Source of the DNA: a virus
IMG/VR virus record: IMGVR_UViG_3300027800_000054
Location: 1-21,108 of that record
Strand: one strand, 5' to 3'
Length of the DNA: 21,108 nucleotides
A model generated the notes under the pieces. The model had not been told where the DNA came from, did no database searches, and saw nothing but the letters and a program-made list of their open reading frames with translations. The stretch's first letter is position 1. Each line of letters opens with the position of its first letter. Below, in pieces: positions 5,953 through 13,003 of the stretch. The position numbers and the translations under genes are program-made.

Positions 5953-6906
5953 CTATTCAGCGGACAGGCCAGTGAGCAGGTAGCCAGCAGCCGTGAACTG
6001 CAGGCATTCGTCCGTGTACTGGCGAGCGCGGTAGATATTGCTGCGGGTCTGCTCCTCGCGGTACTGCTCGACCACGAGCATTTCCGGGGCGTCTTCCTGC
6101 CAGCTGAAGGTGCGCCCCAGGCTGGGCTCCTTAAGGTCCTGGCCGCCGCTGGAGACGACAGCCAGCATGGCCTTGGTGGGCTCCCATATGGTGCCGATGC
6201 TCTTGGCTTTTTTCTTGCCGGCCTTGTTGTACACAGCGCCGGCTGCGATGATCTGATCCACCTCGAAGTAGGCCTTGAGCTGATCCAGGGTGAGGCTGCC
6301 ACGGATGGCGCCGGGCGCGGTGTACTTGACGCGCTCGAGGACGGACTCGCACATGGACACGTGCATCAGCACGTCCTCGTCCAAGATGAGGGCGTTGGGT
6401 TTGAGGCCGGTGGTTGCCTTGATCTCCTTGCGGCCTTTCAGCACATCCGCTCGCGGGTCGGCGTTGGCGTAATCGCTCCAAGCGTGACCGGCGGCGTGGC
6501 CAGTGAAGATGTCGGTGCTGAACACCTTGGCGGCGGTGCGCAACTCCATGGAGCGGAGCACGATGCCCATGGCGCGCTCAACAGCGACGGACTCGGCATC
6601 GAAGTAGTTTTGGTATTGCTTGGCCTCGGAATCGTCGAGGGGTTCCTCGTAGCCGTTCTCCTTGCAGGAGTAATCCTTCCAGTCGAATTCCCAGTCGCTG
6701 CGGGCGTAAGCGGCCCGGGGAGCACGCCGAGTGTCGACGATTTCGAGCAATGCCTCGGTGGGGATATACGGGTATTGGGCCGTCTTTTCCGGGGTGTAAA
6801 AGGCGGGGAGCACCTGCTGGGCGATGAAACCCATGGTTGCGGCGTTGGCGGAGCGCTCATACGCAAGGTAGCCCAGGTCGGGCCGGACAATGGCTTTGGA
6901 CTGCAT
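5953..6906 (-). CDS. Major capsid protein (lambda gpE-type)
   Basis: A 317-residue protein with ATG at 6906 and a near-ideal AAGGAGG eight bases upstream, as expected for the most abundant virion protein. It starts MQSKAIVRPDLGYLAYERSA, with early YIPTEALLEIVDT and FDWKDYSCKENGYEEPLDDS segments, followed by a helix carrying VERAMGIVLRSMELRTAAKV. A mid region has GLKPNALILDEDVLMHVS, and EQYREEQTRSNIYRARQYTD lies near the end. This layout (N-terminal arm, a long helix, a central 'P..LI....V...L' domain and a beta-rich end) fits HK97-fold capsid proteins of the gpE/Mu class. Its place after the cement gene is the lambda order D-E. It shows no obvious truncation; lambda gpE is 341. Confidence 0.85.
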   Translation of the reverse strand: MQSKAIVRPDLGYLAYERSANAATMGFIAQQVLPAFYTPEKTAQYPYIPTEALLEIVDTRRAPRAAYARSDWEFDWKDYSCKENGYEEPLDDSEAKQYQNYFDAESVAVERAMGIVLRSMELRTAAKVFSTDIFTGHAAGHAWSDYANADPRADVLKGRKEIKATTGLKPNALILDEDVLMHVSMCESVLERVKYTAPGAIRGSLTLDQLKAYFEVDQIIAAGAVYNKAGKKKAKSIGTIWEPTKAMLAVVSSGGQDLKEPSLGRTFSWQEDAPEMLVVEQYREEQTRSNIYRARQYTDECLQFTAAGYLLTGLSAE

Positions 6907-6920
6907 AACTCAAGCCTCCT

Positions 6921-7292
6921 TTAGGCGGTGAGGGTGTGGCCGTAGCCGTAGGGGAGCGCTTCGATAACGCCACCTCCGGTGACGCTTTCCAGGGCTTCGC
7001 CGATCAAAACGCGGGTTCCGACGCCAGGGTCCTTGGCGACCATGCCGTCCGCAGCGGTGACGAGCTTGTCGCCCGCAGTCACATTGCCGGAGGCCATGAT
7101 TTCGACAGTGCCAGGTCCGTTGAGCAGGCCCACGCCGATCTGTTCATCCACGGCAAAGGCAGCGGACAGGCTCACGCCCAAGGGGGATTCGCCAGCGCCG
7201 CAAGGGGCAAGTTTACCAGCCGTGATCTTGACCAAGCGGTACCGATCAAACACAACGCCGGAAACGCGGGTAATGTCGTTTTTGTGCATCAT
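6921..7292 (-). CDS. Head decoration / capsid cement protein (gpD position)
   Basis: A 123-residue protein beginning with two Met codons (7292 and 7289), two bases after the protease stop, with AAGGA upstream. The longer open frame to 7661 is a shadow of the protease gene. The sequence has KNDITRVSGVVFDRYRLVKI at the start, then GVSLSAAFAVDEQIGVGLL, and the motif GNVTAGDKLVTAADGMVAKD, which is typical of small capsid cement proteins (DUF2190-like). These trimer-forming proteins stabilise the expanded shell. Position between protease/scaffold and major capsid is that of lambda gpD. The functional name is supported by motif and position together. Confidence 0.75.
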   Translation of the reverse strand: MMHKNDITRVSGVVFDRYRLVKITAGKLAPCGAGESPLGVSLSAAFAVDEQIGVGLLNGPGTVEIMASGNVTAGDKLVTAADGMVAKDPGVGTRVLIGEALESVTGGGVIEALPYGYGHTLTA

Positions 7293-7294
7293 GG

Positions 7295-7801
7295 CTATTT
7301 TTCCTTCCGGGACAGACCGTTGGTGTATGCCTTGTGGGCCTCGGGGTTGGTGCGGGCGACATGCACGATGGCTGCGGCGCGGGAGCATTTGGCCTCGCTC
7401 ATGCGCGCCTCGACGAGGGCCTCGAAGCTCTGCTCGCTCACATCCTTTCCGGCCATAGGGGCAAGGCCCTGGCCGTGGGCATTCTGCAGTGCGGCCAGCA
7501 TTTTGCCCTGTGCGTCCGGGGCCGTTGCGCCGTCTTGCGGGGGAGTCTGCTGGGTACCGCCCAAAAGGGCGGCCATGGACGAGGCCTGTTCCACGCTGAC
7601 GCCAGCGGCGAGCACACCTGCCAGCTTTTGCGAGGCATCCTGCCCCATGAGCACACCGCACACTCCGATGCAGCGCTGTTGCTCTACGGCGACAGCTTCC
7701 TGCAGCGTCTTGGAGGCTTCGGCCTTCAGCTCGGTTTCGATCTCGGCCCGATGTTCCGACAACGCGCCGGGGGCCTCTTTCTTGAGGGTCGTCAGATCCA
7801 T
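7295..7801 (-). CDS. Internally started scaffold protein (lambda Nu3-like)
   Basis: Codon 275 of the protease gene is an ATG at 7801. It is preceded by AGGAGGT, a perfect Shine-Dalgarno, four bases upstream (GAGGAGGTCCGCATG). Starting there gives a 168-residue protein beginning MDLTTLKKEAPGALSEHRAE, which is exactly the region after the protease domain. In lambda, Nu3 is made from an internal start within C in the same way and serves as the capsid scaffold. The site and its position at the domain boundary are seen; that it is used is inferred. Confidence 0.7.
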   Translation of the reverse strand: MDLTTLKKEAPGALSEHRAEIETELKAEASKTLQEAVAVEQQRCIGVCGVLMGQDASQKLAGVLAAGVSVEQASSMAALLGGTQQTPPQDGATAPDAQGKMLAALQNAHGQGLAPMAGKDVSEQSFEALVEARMSEAKCSRAAAIVHVARTNPEAHKAYTNGLSRKEK

Positions 7802-8623
7802 GCGGACCTCCTCGTTGATGTGGTTAACGAACGATTCGCGGCTTTCGATGCGGTCAATCAGCCCAACGCCGAGAGCCTCACCTGCGAGAAAGACTTTGCC
7901 ATCGGCCACGGACAAGGCACCGGCCCTATCCACTTTGCGGCCGGTGGAGACAGCCTCGAGGAACAGATCGTACAAAGCGTCTGTCCCGGACTGGAGATAC
8001 GCGCGGGCCTCGTCTGTGAGGGGTTCCACGCTGTTGCCCATGGCCTTGTATTTGCCAGCGGTGATGACGGTGAAGGTGTAGCCAATGCTTTCGGCCAAGC
8101 GGGACGTCTCAACATGGACCATAACCACGCCGATGGAGCCGATCTGTGCCGTTGCGGGTGCGGCTATTTCCTTGGCGCAGGAACCAATCCAGTAGGCGGC
8201 GCTGGCCATGAGCCCGTTGGCGAAGGCGTAAAGGGGTTTTTCTTCGGAAGCGGCGCGGATGATGTCAGCCAGCTCCTCGGTTCCGTCGACTGTGCCGCCA
8301 GGGGAGTCGATATCAAGCATGATGGCGCGCACACGGGGGTTGCTGGCAGCCAGCTGCACGACTTGGCCGATGCGGCGCATGGAGGTGAGGCACCAATCAC
8401 CACGCTTGCTCAAGGGGCCAACGACCGGAACAATGGCCAATGTGCCGACCAACTCATACGGCAGGTCGCCTGGATCCTGCTGCCCGGGGAATAAGCCCAT
8501 CGGGCCTGCGGCTTCCGTGGGCTGGTCCAGCTTGCTGGTGTGGTGAAGCGTCATCTGTGTACACAGAGACTCCAACTCGCGTGGGCGCATGGCCCACAAA
8601 GAGGGGAAAAGAGCAGTGCTCAT
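7295..8623 (-). CDS. S49-family head maturation protease with C-terminal scaffold (lambda gpC-like)
   Basis: A 442-residue protein. The ATG at 8623 overlaps the portal stop (ATGA) and has AGGAGG upstream. Residues about 60-265 are an SppA-like S49 domain: IMLDIDSPGGTVDG near 101-114, the nucleophile Ser141 in NGLMASAAYWIGS, and a likely catalytic Lys193 in TAGKYKAMGNS. Residues from about 275 are a charged, mainly helical scaffold region (SEHRAEIETELKAEASK), a Gln/Pro linker near 355-370 and a basic C terminus. In lambda gpC the protease domain is fused to the scaffold, and the scaffold is also made alone from an internal start; the same is visible here. It works inside the prohead to remove the scaffold. 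Confidence 0.92.
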   Translation of the reverse strand: MSTALFPSLWAMRPRELESLCTQMTLHHTSKLDQPTEAAGPMGLFPGQQDPGDLPYELVGTLAIVPVVGPLSKRGDWCLTSMRRIGQVVQLAASNPRVRAIMLDIDSPGGTVDGTEELADIIRAASEEKPLYAFANGLMASAAYWIGSCAKEIAAPATAQIGSIGVVMVHVETSRLAESIGYTFTVITAGKYKAMGNSVEPLTDEARAYLQSGTDALYDLFLEAVSTGRKVDRAGALSVADGKVFLAGEALGVGLIDRIESRESFVNHINEEVRMDLTTLKKEAPGALSEHRAEIETELKAEASKTLQEAVAVEQQRCIGVCGVLMGQDASQKLAGVLAAGVSVEQASSMAALLGGTQQTPPQDGATAPDAQGKMLAALQNAHGQGLAPMAGKDVSEQSFEALVEARMSEAKCSRAAAIVHVARTNPEAHKAYTNGLSRKEK

Positions 8624-10188
8624 TCGGAGAGGTCCTCCTCACCCGACGCCGTCTCGGGCTGTGTGCGGTTGTTGGGAGCAACGACGGCTGGCACCTGGAC
8701 GAGCCCAGCTTTGCGGATAGCGCGATCTTCGCGCTCCAGGGTGCGCAGCACCGCGTCCCAATCCTTGCCACCGGCATGGCATATGCCCGTGCGTGTCTCG
8801 GTGAAGGTTTCCAGGCCAAGGGATTCGGCCTTGCGCTCCTTGACTGGATCGATGTTTCCGCGAGGCGGACGGGTCCAAATTGCAGCGCACCACGCACGCG
8901 TGGATTCGTAAAACCCTGGCGCGTTTTTTGGCATGACGAGCAGGCCGCGCAGGTAGGCCTCCTCCATCACCATGGTCCAAACCCGCTGCAAATAGCTGCG
9001 GATGAACCAGTCTTGATACATGGTGTGAAGTTTCCAGACCTCGAGCAGGGCGGCGCGAGCGGAGGAGTAATTGGTCTTGGAAAAGTCCTTGGCGACGATC
9101 TCGTAAGGCTGGCCCGTGGAAGCGGCGGCCATGCGGGTCATGCGCGTGTAAAAGGCGTCGAAGGACGGCGCGGGGCGGTTGTTGGAAATGGTCTGGATCT
9201 TGTCCCCGGGCTTTCCCCTAAGAACAAGGCCAGGGTTGACCTCCTCGGGGTACCGACGGCTTGAGGGGCTCTCTCCGCTCGGGGCATGCCCGGGCAGAGC
9301 TTGTCCGTCCATGCTATTTCCCGGCGACTCGATAAAAACCGTGAAGCACGCGGCGATGAGCGCGCCCACCAGCTCATAATCAACGTAATCGGCCAGGTCG
9401 CGGAAGTGCTTCATGGCTGGGGAAAGCAGAGACTCGCCGCGCAGTTGCTCCGGCATGCTTGCATGGCGCTGGTGCAGGCAGGTGTACCGGTGGCCGACTT
9501 TGCGGGGGACAAAGCGGAAGTCTTTGCTGGTGAGGCCGAGCAACATACGGCCTTCGCGCGGCTCGGCTATCCAATAGCCAAGAGGAGCATTGCCTATGCC
9601 GAGCTGCACGCCAGCGCGGATTGTGGGGTCCGTCATCTTGTCGGATGGAGTGCGCAGCCGGGCTGGGTGCAGAGACTGGAGCGCCAGGCCAAAGGTTCGG
9701 CATGGGTCTTTTGCGGGGTCCAGCCAGACCGGCAGATGCAAAAATTCGCCGGTGACGAACATGGAGCGTATGGCTTGGTACTGCAGATCGTCGAAATGGT
9801 CCGTGTCCGCGGCATCGGCCTCTGCGCACCAAATCTCCCAGGCGGCCTCTGCACTCTCTGCAAAGTCGTTTGCAGCCTCGGGCGCGATGCCGAGGGCGGA
9901 TAGTTTAGGGTAAGATTGGGGGCGGAGCCCAGGGCCTGCCACATTGAGCGCCAGGCTGTCCACGCAAGAGGCCGCATGCCCATCGCTGCCGACAAGGGAC
10001 TCGGCCCTGGCCATGACCAAATCGAGGGAGCGGGCTTCGTCGTAGCGGCTGGAGCGACGCGGACGGAAATTTTCCAGTGTGCCAGAGTGCCCGGAAGATG
10101 CTTTGCGGATTTGCTCCACAACGCCGCCCATCATTTGGGCCGCAAGGGCTATGCGGTCCATGTGGCCGCCGGGTGCGGGAGCTACCAC
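8620..10188 (-). CDS. Portal protein (lambda gpB-like)
   Basis: A 522-residue protein if started at the GTG at 10188, which overlaps the end of gpW and has GGAGG five bases upstream. An ATG at 10161 is the alternative but lacks a good site. Lambda gpB is 533 residues. Visible portal features include SRYDEARSLDLVMARAESLV and HAASCVDSLALNVAGPGLRP near the N terminus, then LIAACFTVFIESPGNSMDG, the clip-region segment PEEVNPGLVLRGKPGDKIQT, and the helix-rich MAAASTGQPYEIVAKDFSKT followed by NYSSARAALLEVWK. Twelve copies would form the DNA entry ring at the portal vertex, binding the terminase. Stop and protease start overlap (ATGA). Confidence 0.92.
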   Translation of the reverse strand: MVAPAPGGHMDRIALAAQMMGGVVEQIRKASSGHSGTLENFRPRRSSRYDEARSLDLVMARAESLVGSDGHAASCVDSLALNVAGPGLRPQSYPKLSALGIAPEAANDFAESAEAAWEIWCAEADAADTDHFDDLQYQAIRSMFVTGEFLHLPVWLDPAKDPCRTFGLALQSLHPARLRTPSDKMTDPTIRAGVQLGIGNAPLGYWIAEPREGRMLLGLTSKDFRFVPRKVGHRYTCLHQRHASMPEQLRGESLLSPAMKHFRDLADYVDYELVGALIAACFTVFIESPGNSMDGQALPGHAPSGESPSSRRYPEEVNPGLVLRGKPGDKIQTISNNRPAPSFDAFYTRMTRMAAASTGQPYEIVAKDFSKTNYSSARAALLEVWKLHTMYQDWFIRSYLQRVWTMVMEEAYLRGLLVMPKNAPGFYESTRAWCAAIWTRPPRGNIDPVKERKAESLGLETFTETRTGICHAGGKDWDAVLRTLEREDRAIRKAGLVQVPAVVAPNNRTQPETASGEEDLSE

Positions 10189-10412
10189 GAGCCCCTCCGA
10201 GGAATGCCCGGAGTAAACGACGGACCGCTGCGCCCACAAAGCTTGGCCTCTTCCTGGTCAAGCCAATCCAGAGTGTCGCGGATCTCTTTAGCTGTCATCT
10301 TACGGACAGAGCGGCCAGCGATGGAGTATTCCTGCGCGGCGGCTACGCCGAGGAGTGCGCTTTTAAGAGCTTCCCTGTGCAGGGCTATTTCTTCGCGGGT
10401 GAAGGTTGCCAT
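10182..10412 (-). CDS. Head-tail joining protein gpW-like
   Basis: A 76-residue protein from the ATG at 10412. It reads MATFTREEIALHREALKSAL, then YSIAGRSVRKMTAKEIRDTL and DWLDQEEAKL, matching the gpW layout: two helices around a short hairpin carrying the 'S.AGR.V....T...I...L.WL..E' pattern. Lambda gpW is 68 residues and seals the portal after packaging. The extra C-terminal ~15 residues are loose and overlap the portal start. The start lacks a clear Shine-Dalgarno, unusual for this cluster, and lies right beside the cargo segment. A longer frame from 10463 exists but also has no site and would add a non-family N terminus. Confidence 0.82.
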   Translation of the reverse strand: MATFTREEIALHREALKSALLGVAAAQEYSIAGRSVRKMTAKEIRDTLDWLDQEEAKLCGRSGPSFTPGIPRRGSW

Positions 10413-10528
10413 GTGTAAATGGCTAGCACAGAGGGCGAGGCAGGGAAGTGCACGTGAGAGCAACGTGGGGACGATGGAGACGAAAAGATAGAGCCAACTT
10501 TTGCTTGTAACTTCATGATATTTTGATG

Positions 10529-10557
10529 TTGACTGAACACAACCTTAATGCTTCAAT
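10529..10557 (+). promoter_or_regulatory. Predicted promoter for the plus-strand cargo gene
   Basis: TTGACT (10529-10534) and TTCAAT (10552-10557) are separated by exactly 17 bases, matching the -35 consensus at five of six and the -10 at four of six. Transcription would start near 10564, about 100 bases before the ATG at 10667. The surrounding 10490-10660 stretch is markedly AT-rich compared with the phage genes. The site is predicted by eye only. Confidence 0.4.
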
Positions 10558-10666
10558 TGGTGCGATATTTTCTTGAGACTAGCCTTACTGACTAAAATAG
10601 AAAGTTTTACGAATCAACACTTAGCGAGCTAACTTATTGGGATGGATCTTAGGGAGGTATGAGAAG

Positions 10667-12880
10667 ATGGTGGCCTGGGAAAAAATTAAACATTTCGTAA
10701 CATCAGTTATTTACAAAGCTTTTCACGATTTAACCGTAAGAGCAATAGGTTTTGTAGTACTTGTAGCATTTTGTGCTGTTGCGGCATATTGGGCTGAAGT
10801 GACAAGCCTGTACATGAGGCTAGCTAAAAGCCATGAGTACAAAAGTAGGATCGTTGTTCTCGTAGCACATCTCGCGGGAGACGATTCAGACGGAAGCTAT
10901 ACCAATAAACTCATTGATGCTCTCAATAGCTCTGATGCTGTTAGAGCGATCCTTTTGAACAATACGCTTGAAGTTAAGAACGATTCTATTGACAGACATG
11001 AGGCTCAAGATTCTCTTTCTGCGAAGGCACAGTTAGAGCTCAATGCCTCGGATGCGGATATTATCCTGTTCGGCAAATTTGATAAAAATACTCGAGCCAT
11101 AAGCTGTTTATTAAAGCGAGATGGGAAAAATAGGACTGCCAGCACCCTCGAGATTAGGGACTCCAATGGAAACGTTGCATTTGGCAATACTTCCTTGATG
11201 GTTCAGGAATTAGTTATTATTGGATATATAAATTTTTTGAGTGATTATGTGAATAGATGGCAAGATGAAGAGCAAAAAACAGGCAGGCAAACATTAAGTC
11301 TAACGGCTAAGCTAGTGAGATTTGCAGAATCAATTTGGAACACCGACAAGTCCATCAATGCCCCAGTGGTACAGATCCGCGACAAAATGTTTGGCATCAT
11401 GAGGCTTGTGGGCAACTTTCCCGCCTGGCAGCAATCAAAGGCGTTTGCTGTGATGGCCGCGGCTCAAGGGATTCTGGCAGATCAGACGCATGATCAAGCC
11501 TTGCAAGCAGACGCTCTTGCATATGAGGTCGAGGCTATGCGTGTTATTGAAAATGTTGACGTGTCTAAAGAGTGGCGCCATGCCGTATATAGCGGTCTTG
11601 CCACTCGGTATTATTCAACCGGATTGGCTGGGGACAACGTTGATCAATTGAAAGAAGCCGCACGCTTATACAATGCGTGCTGGTCAGATTTATCTACAGA
11701 TTCTGGGTCTGAACAGAATATAACAGCGAGACTCGGTGAGGTCGAAACATACGTTGCTTTGATCTCGCTTGCCCCAGAGGACAGGGATGCGGAAGCTTGG
11801 TTCAACTCCTTGACTAAGCCCGTAACGGAATTCAAAAATGTGCCGCTATCGCAGGATGCCTCAAAATGGATGCTTTACCGAGTTGCTCAAGTTATAACGA
11901 ATTGCATTCAGGGGAGTTTCCGTGACAAAGGACATTCGAAAGAGCATTTTTCGAAAGCATTGGCCTTTTGCGATGAGTTAGAAAGAGAAAGTCCAAGTAT
12001 TAAGAATAAGGTTTTGGCATTTTCTGTATACCAGTATAAGGCATGGGCAGAAGCGGGGCTATCGACATCATATTCTTCAAATGAACCTGAAACAGCGGCT
12101 CATCTTTTGACAGCGATAGATTCAATGGACAAGTGTAAAACTTTGGTCGGAAGTAATGAACTTTTTATAAAGTTGCCTATGCAAAAAATTCAAGCTGGGA
12201 TTTACTTGCATATTCTTGGCGCAGGGGTTTTCCCATTTCGCGTTCTTTATGATGCAGAGGCGTTTACAAAAGATCGATTGAGTGAAATTAACTACAGGTC
12301 TTATCCTGAATTGTGGTGTGAATTTGTAATATTGAGAAGTTTTTCCTTAGCAAGACTTTCTGACTATTATTCTCACGGGGATAAATTTTTGCAAAACATA
12401 TTCCTTGATTGGCATAATTATGGTGAAGCATTGCTTGAATTTAATAGGTTGAAGCCGGTGTTCAATACAGTCAAGCTGACGCGTCATAATGTGTCATATT
12501 TAAAGTTCTACCCATTCTTGATGGGGTATTTAGCAGAATTGGACTCTAGCAGTGCCGGGACTGCGCTGGGGTATGAGGCCATACCAGCTTACGAGAATAT
12601 GGTTGCAACGTTATACCAGTTAAATATGCCCGCCGAGGCTGTCGTGAATAAATTGTATTTGGCTGAACTGATGTTTACGTTGTCGAAGCGCCAAAATTGC
12701 AGCAGAAAAACTGATATGATTGCTGGTGTTCGTAGGTATTGCGCGGAAATCCTATCCGAAAACCAACTTATCGTAGATGAGCAAACGCGGTCCAGGGCGC
12801 AGACGGTCCTTAATAAGCTTGAGTCTCAACACCCAAAGCCCATCCATGTTGCTTGGAAGGGTGCCTTTTGCTTTGGATAG
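10667..12880 (+). CDS. Membrane-anchored helical-repeat cargo protein, unknown function
   Basis: The only large plus-strand gene: 737 residues from the ATG at 10667, which has GGGAGGT about eight bases upstream. A TTG at 10637 would add ten codons. Residues about 25-45 form one membrane segment (RAIGFVVLVAFCAVAAYWAE). Residues 60-190 look like a compact alpha/beta domain: RIVVLVAHLAGDDSDGSYTN, a helix, then ASDADIILFGKFDKNTRAIS and several strands. From about 210 to the end the protein is almost all helix with TPR-like spacing (DQLKEAARLYNACWSDL; IPAYENMVATLYQLNMPAEA). I recall similar 'membrane segment, VxVA.L.GDD..G..T domain, TPR-like helices' proteins in other bacteria without assigned function. 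Base composition is much more AT-rich than the phage genes, suggesting separate acquisition. A sensor or scaffold at the membrane is possible but unproven. Confidence 0.8.
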   Translation: MVAWEKIKHFVTSVIYKAFHDLTVRAIGFVVLVAFCAVAAYWAEVTSLYMRLAKSHEYKSRIVVLVAHLAGDDSDGSYTNKLIDALNSSDAVRAILLNNTLEVKNDSIDRHEAQDSLSAKAQLELNASDADIILFGKFDKNTRAISCLLKRDGKNRTASTLEIRDSNGNVAFGNTSLMVQELVIIGYINFLSDYVNRWQDEEQKTGRQTLSLTAKLVRFAESIWNTDKSINAPVVQIRDKMFGIMRLVGNFPAWQQSKAFAVMAAAQGILADQTHDQALQADALAYEVEAMRVIENVDVSKEWRHAVYSGLATRYYSTGLAGDNVDQLKEAARLYNACWSDLSTDSGSEQNITARLGEVETYVALISLAPEDRDAEAWFNSLTKPVTEFKNVPLSQDASKWMLYRVAQVITNCIQGSFRDKGHSKEHFSKALAFCDELERESPSIKNKVLAFSVYQYKAWAEAGLSTSYSSNEPETAAHLLTAIDSMDKCKTLVGSNELFIKLPMQKIQAGIYLHILGAGVFPFRVLYDAEAFTKDRLSEINYRSYPELWCEFVILRSFSLARLSDYYSHGDKFLQNIFLDWHNYGEALLEFNRLKPVFNTVKLTRHNVSYLKFYPFLMGYLAELDSSSAGTALGYEAIPAYENMVATLYQLNMPAEAVVNKLYLAELMFTLSKRQNCSRKTDMIAGVRRYCAEILSENQLIVDEQTRSRAQTVLNKLESQHPKPIHVAWKGAFCFG

Positions 12881-12931
12881 TTCGTCTTTCAGCGCATTGT
12901 GAAACGCATGGATACTCTTCTCCGCCATTTT

Positions 12932-12979
12932 CCAGACCCCTCGCATCGAAGATGCGAGGGGTCTGGTCTTGTCTTTTTT
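12932..12979 (+). terminator. Intrinsic terminator of the plus-strand cargo gene
   Basis: A perfect 16-bp stem (12932-12947 with 12951-12966, arm CCAGACCCCTCGCATC) with a three-base GAA loop, followed on the plus strand by TCTTGTCTTTTTT. It begins 51 bases after the stop of the plus-strand gene and lies in the gap before the end of the convergent NTPase gene. On the minus strand the stem is followed by AAAATGG, so it lacks a U tract and is directional for the plus-strand gene, although the stem itself may slow polymerase from either side. Confidence 0.9.
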
Positions 12980-13003
12980 AGCGTCTCTAACTTCCACAGG
13001 CGA

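Noticed and set aside
7334-8494. 386-codon plus-strand open frame opposite the S49 protease
   Set aside because: Antisense to a clear protease with catalytic motifs; composition is typical of a shadow frame.
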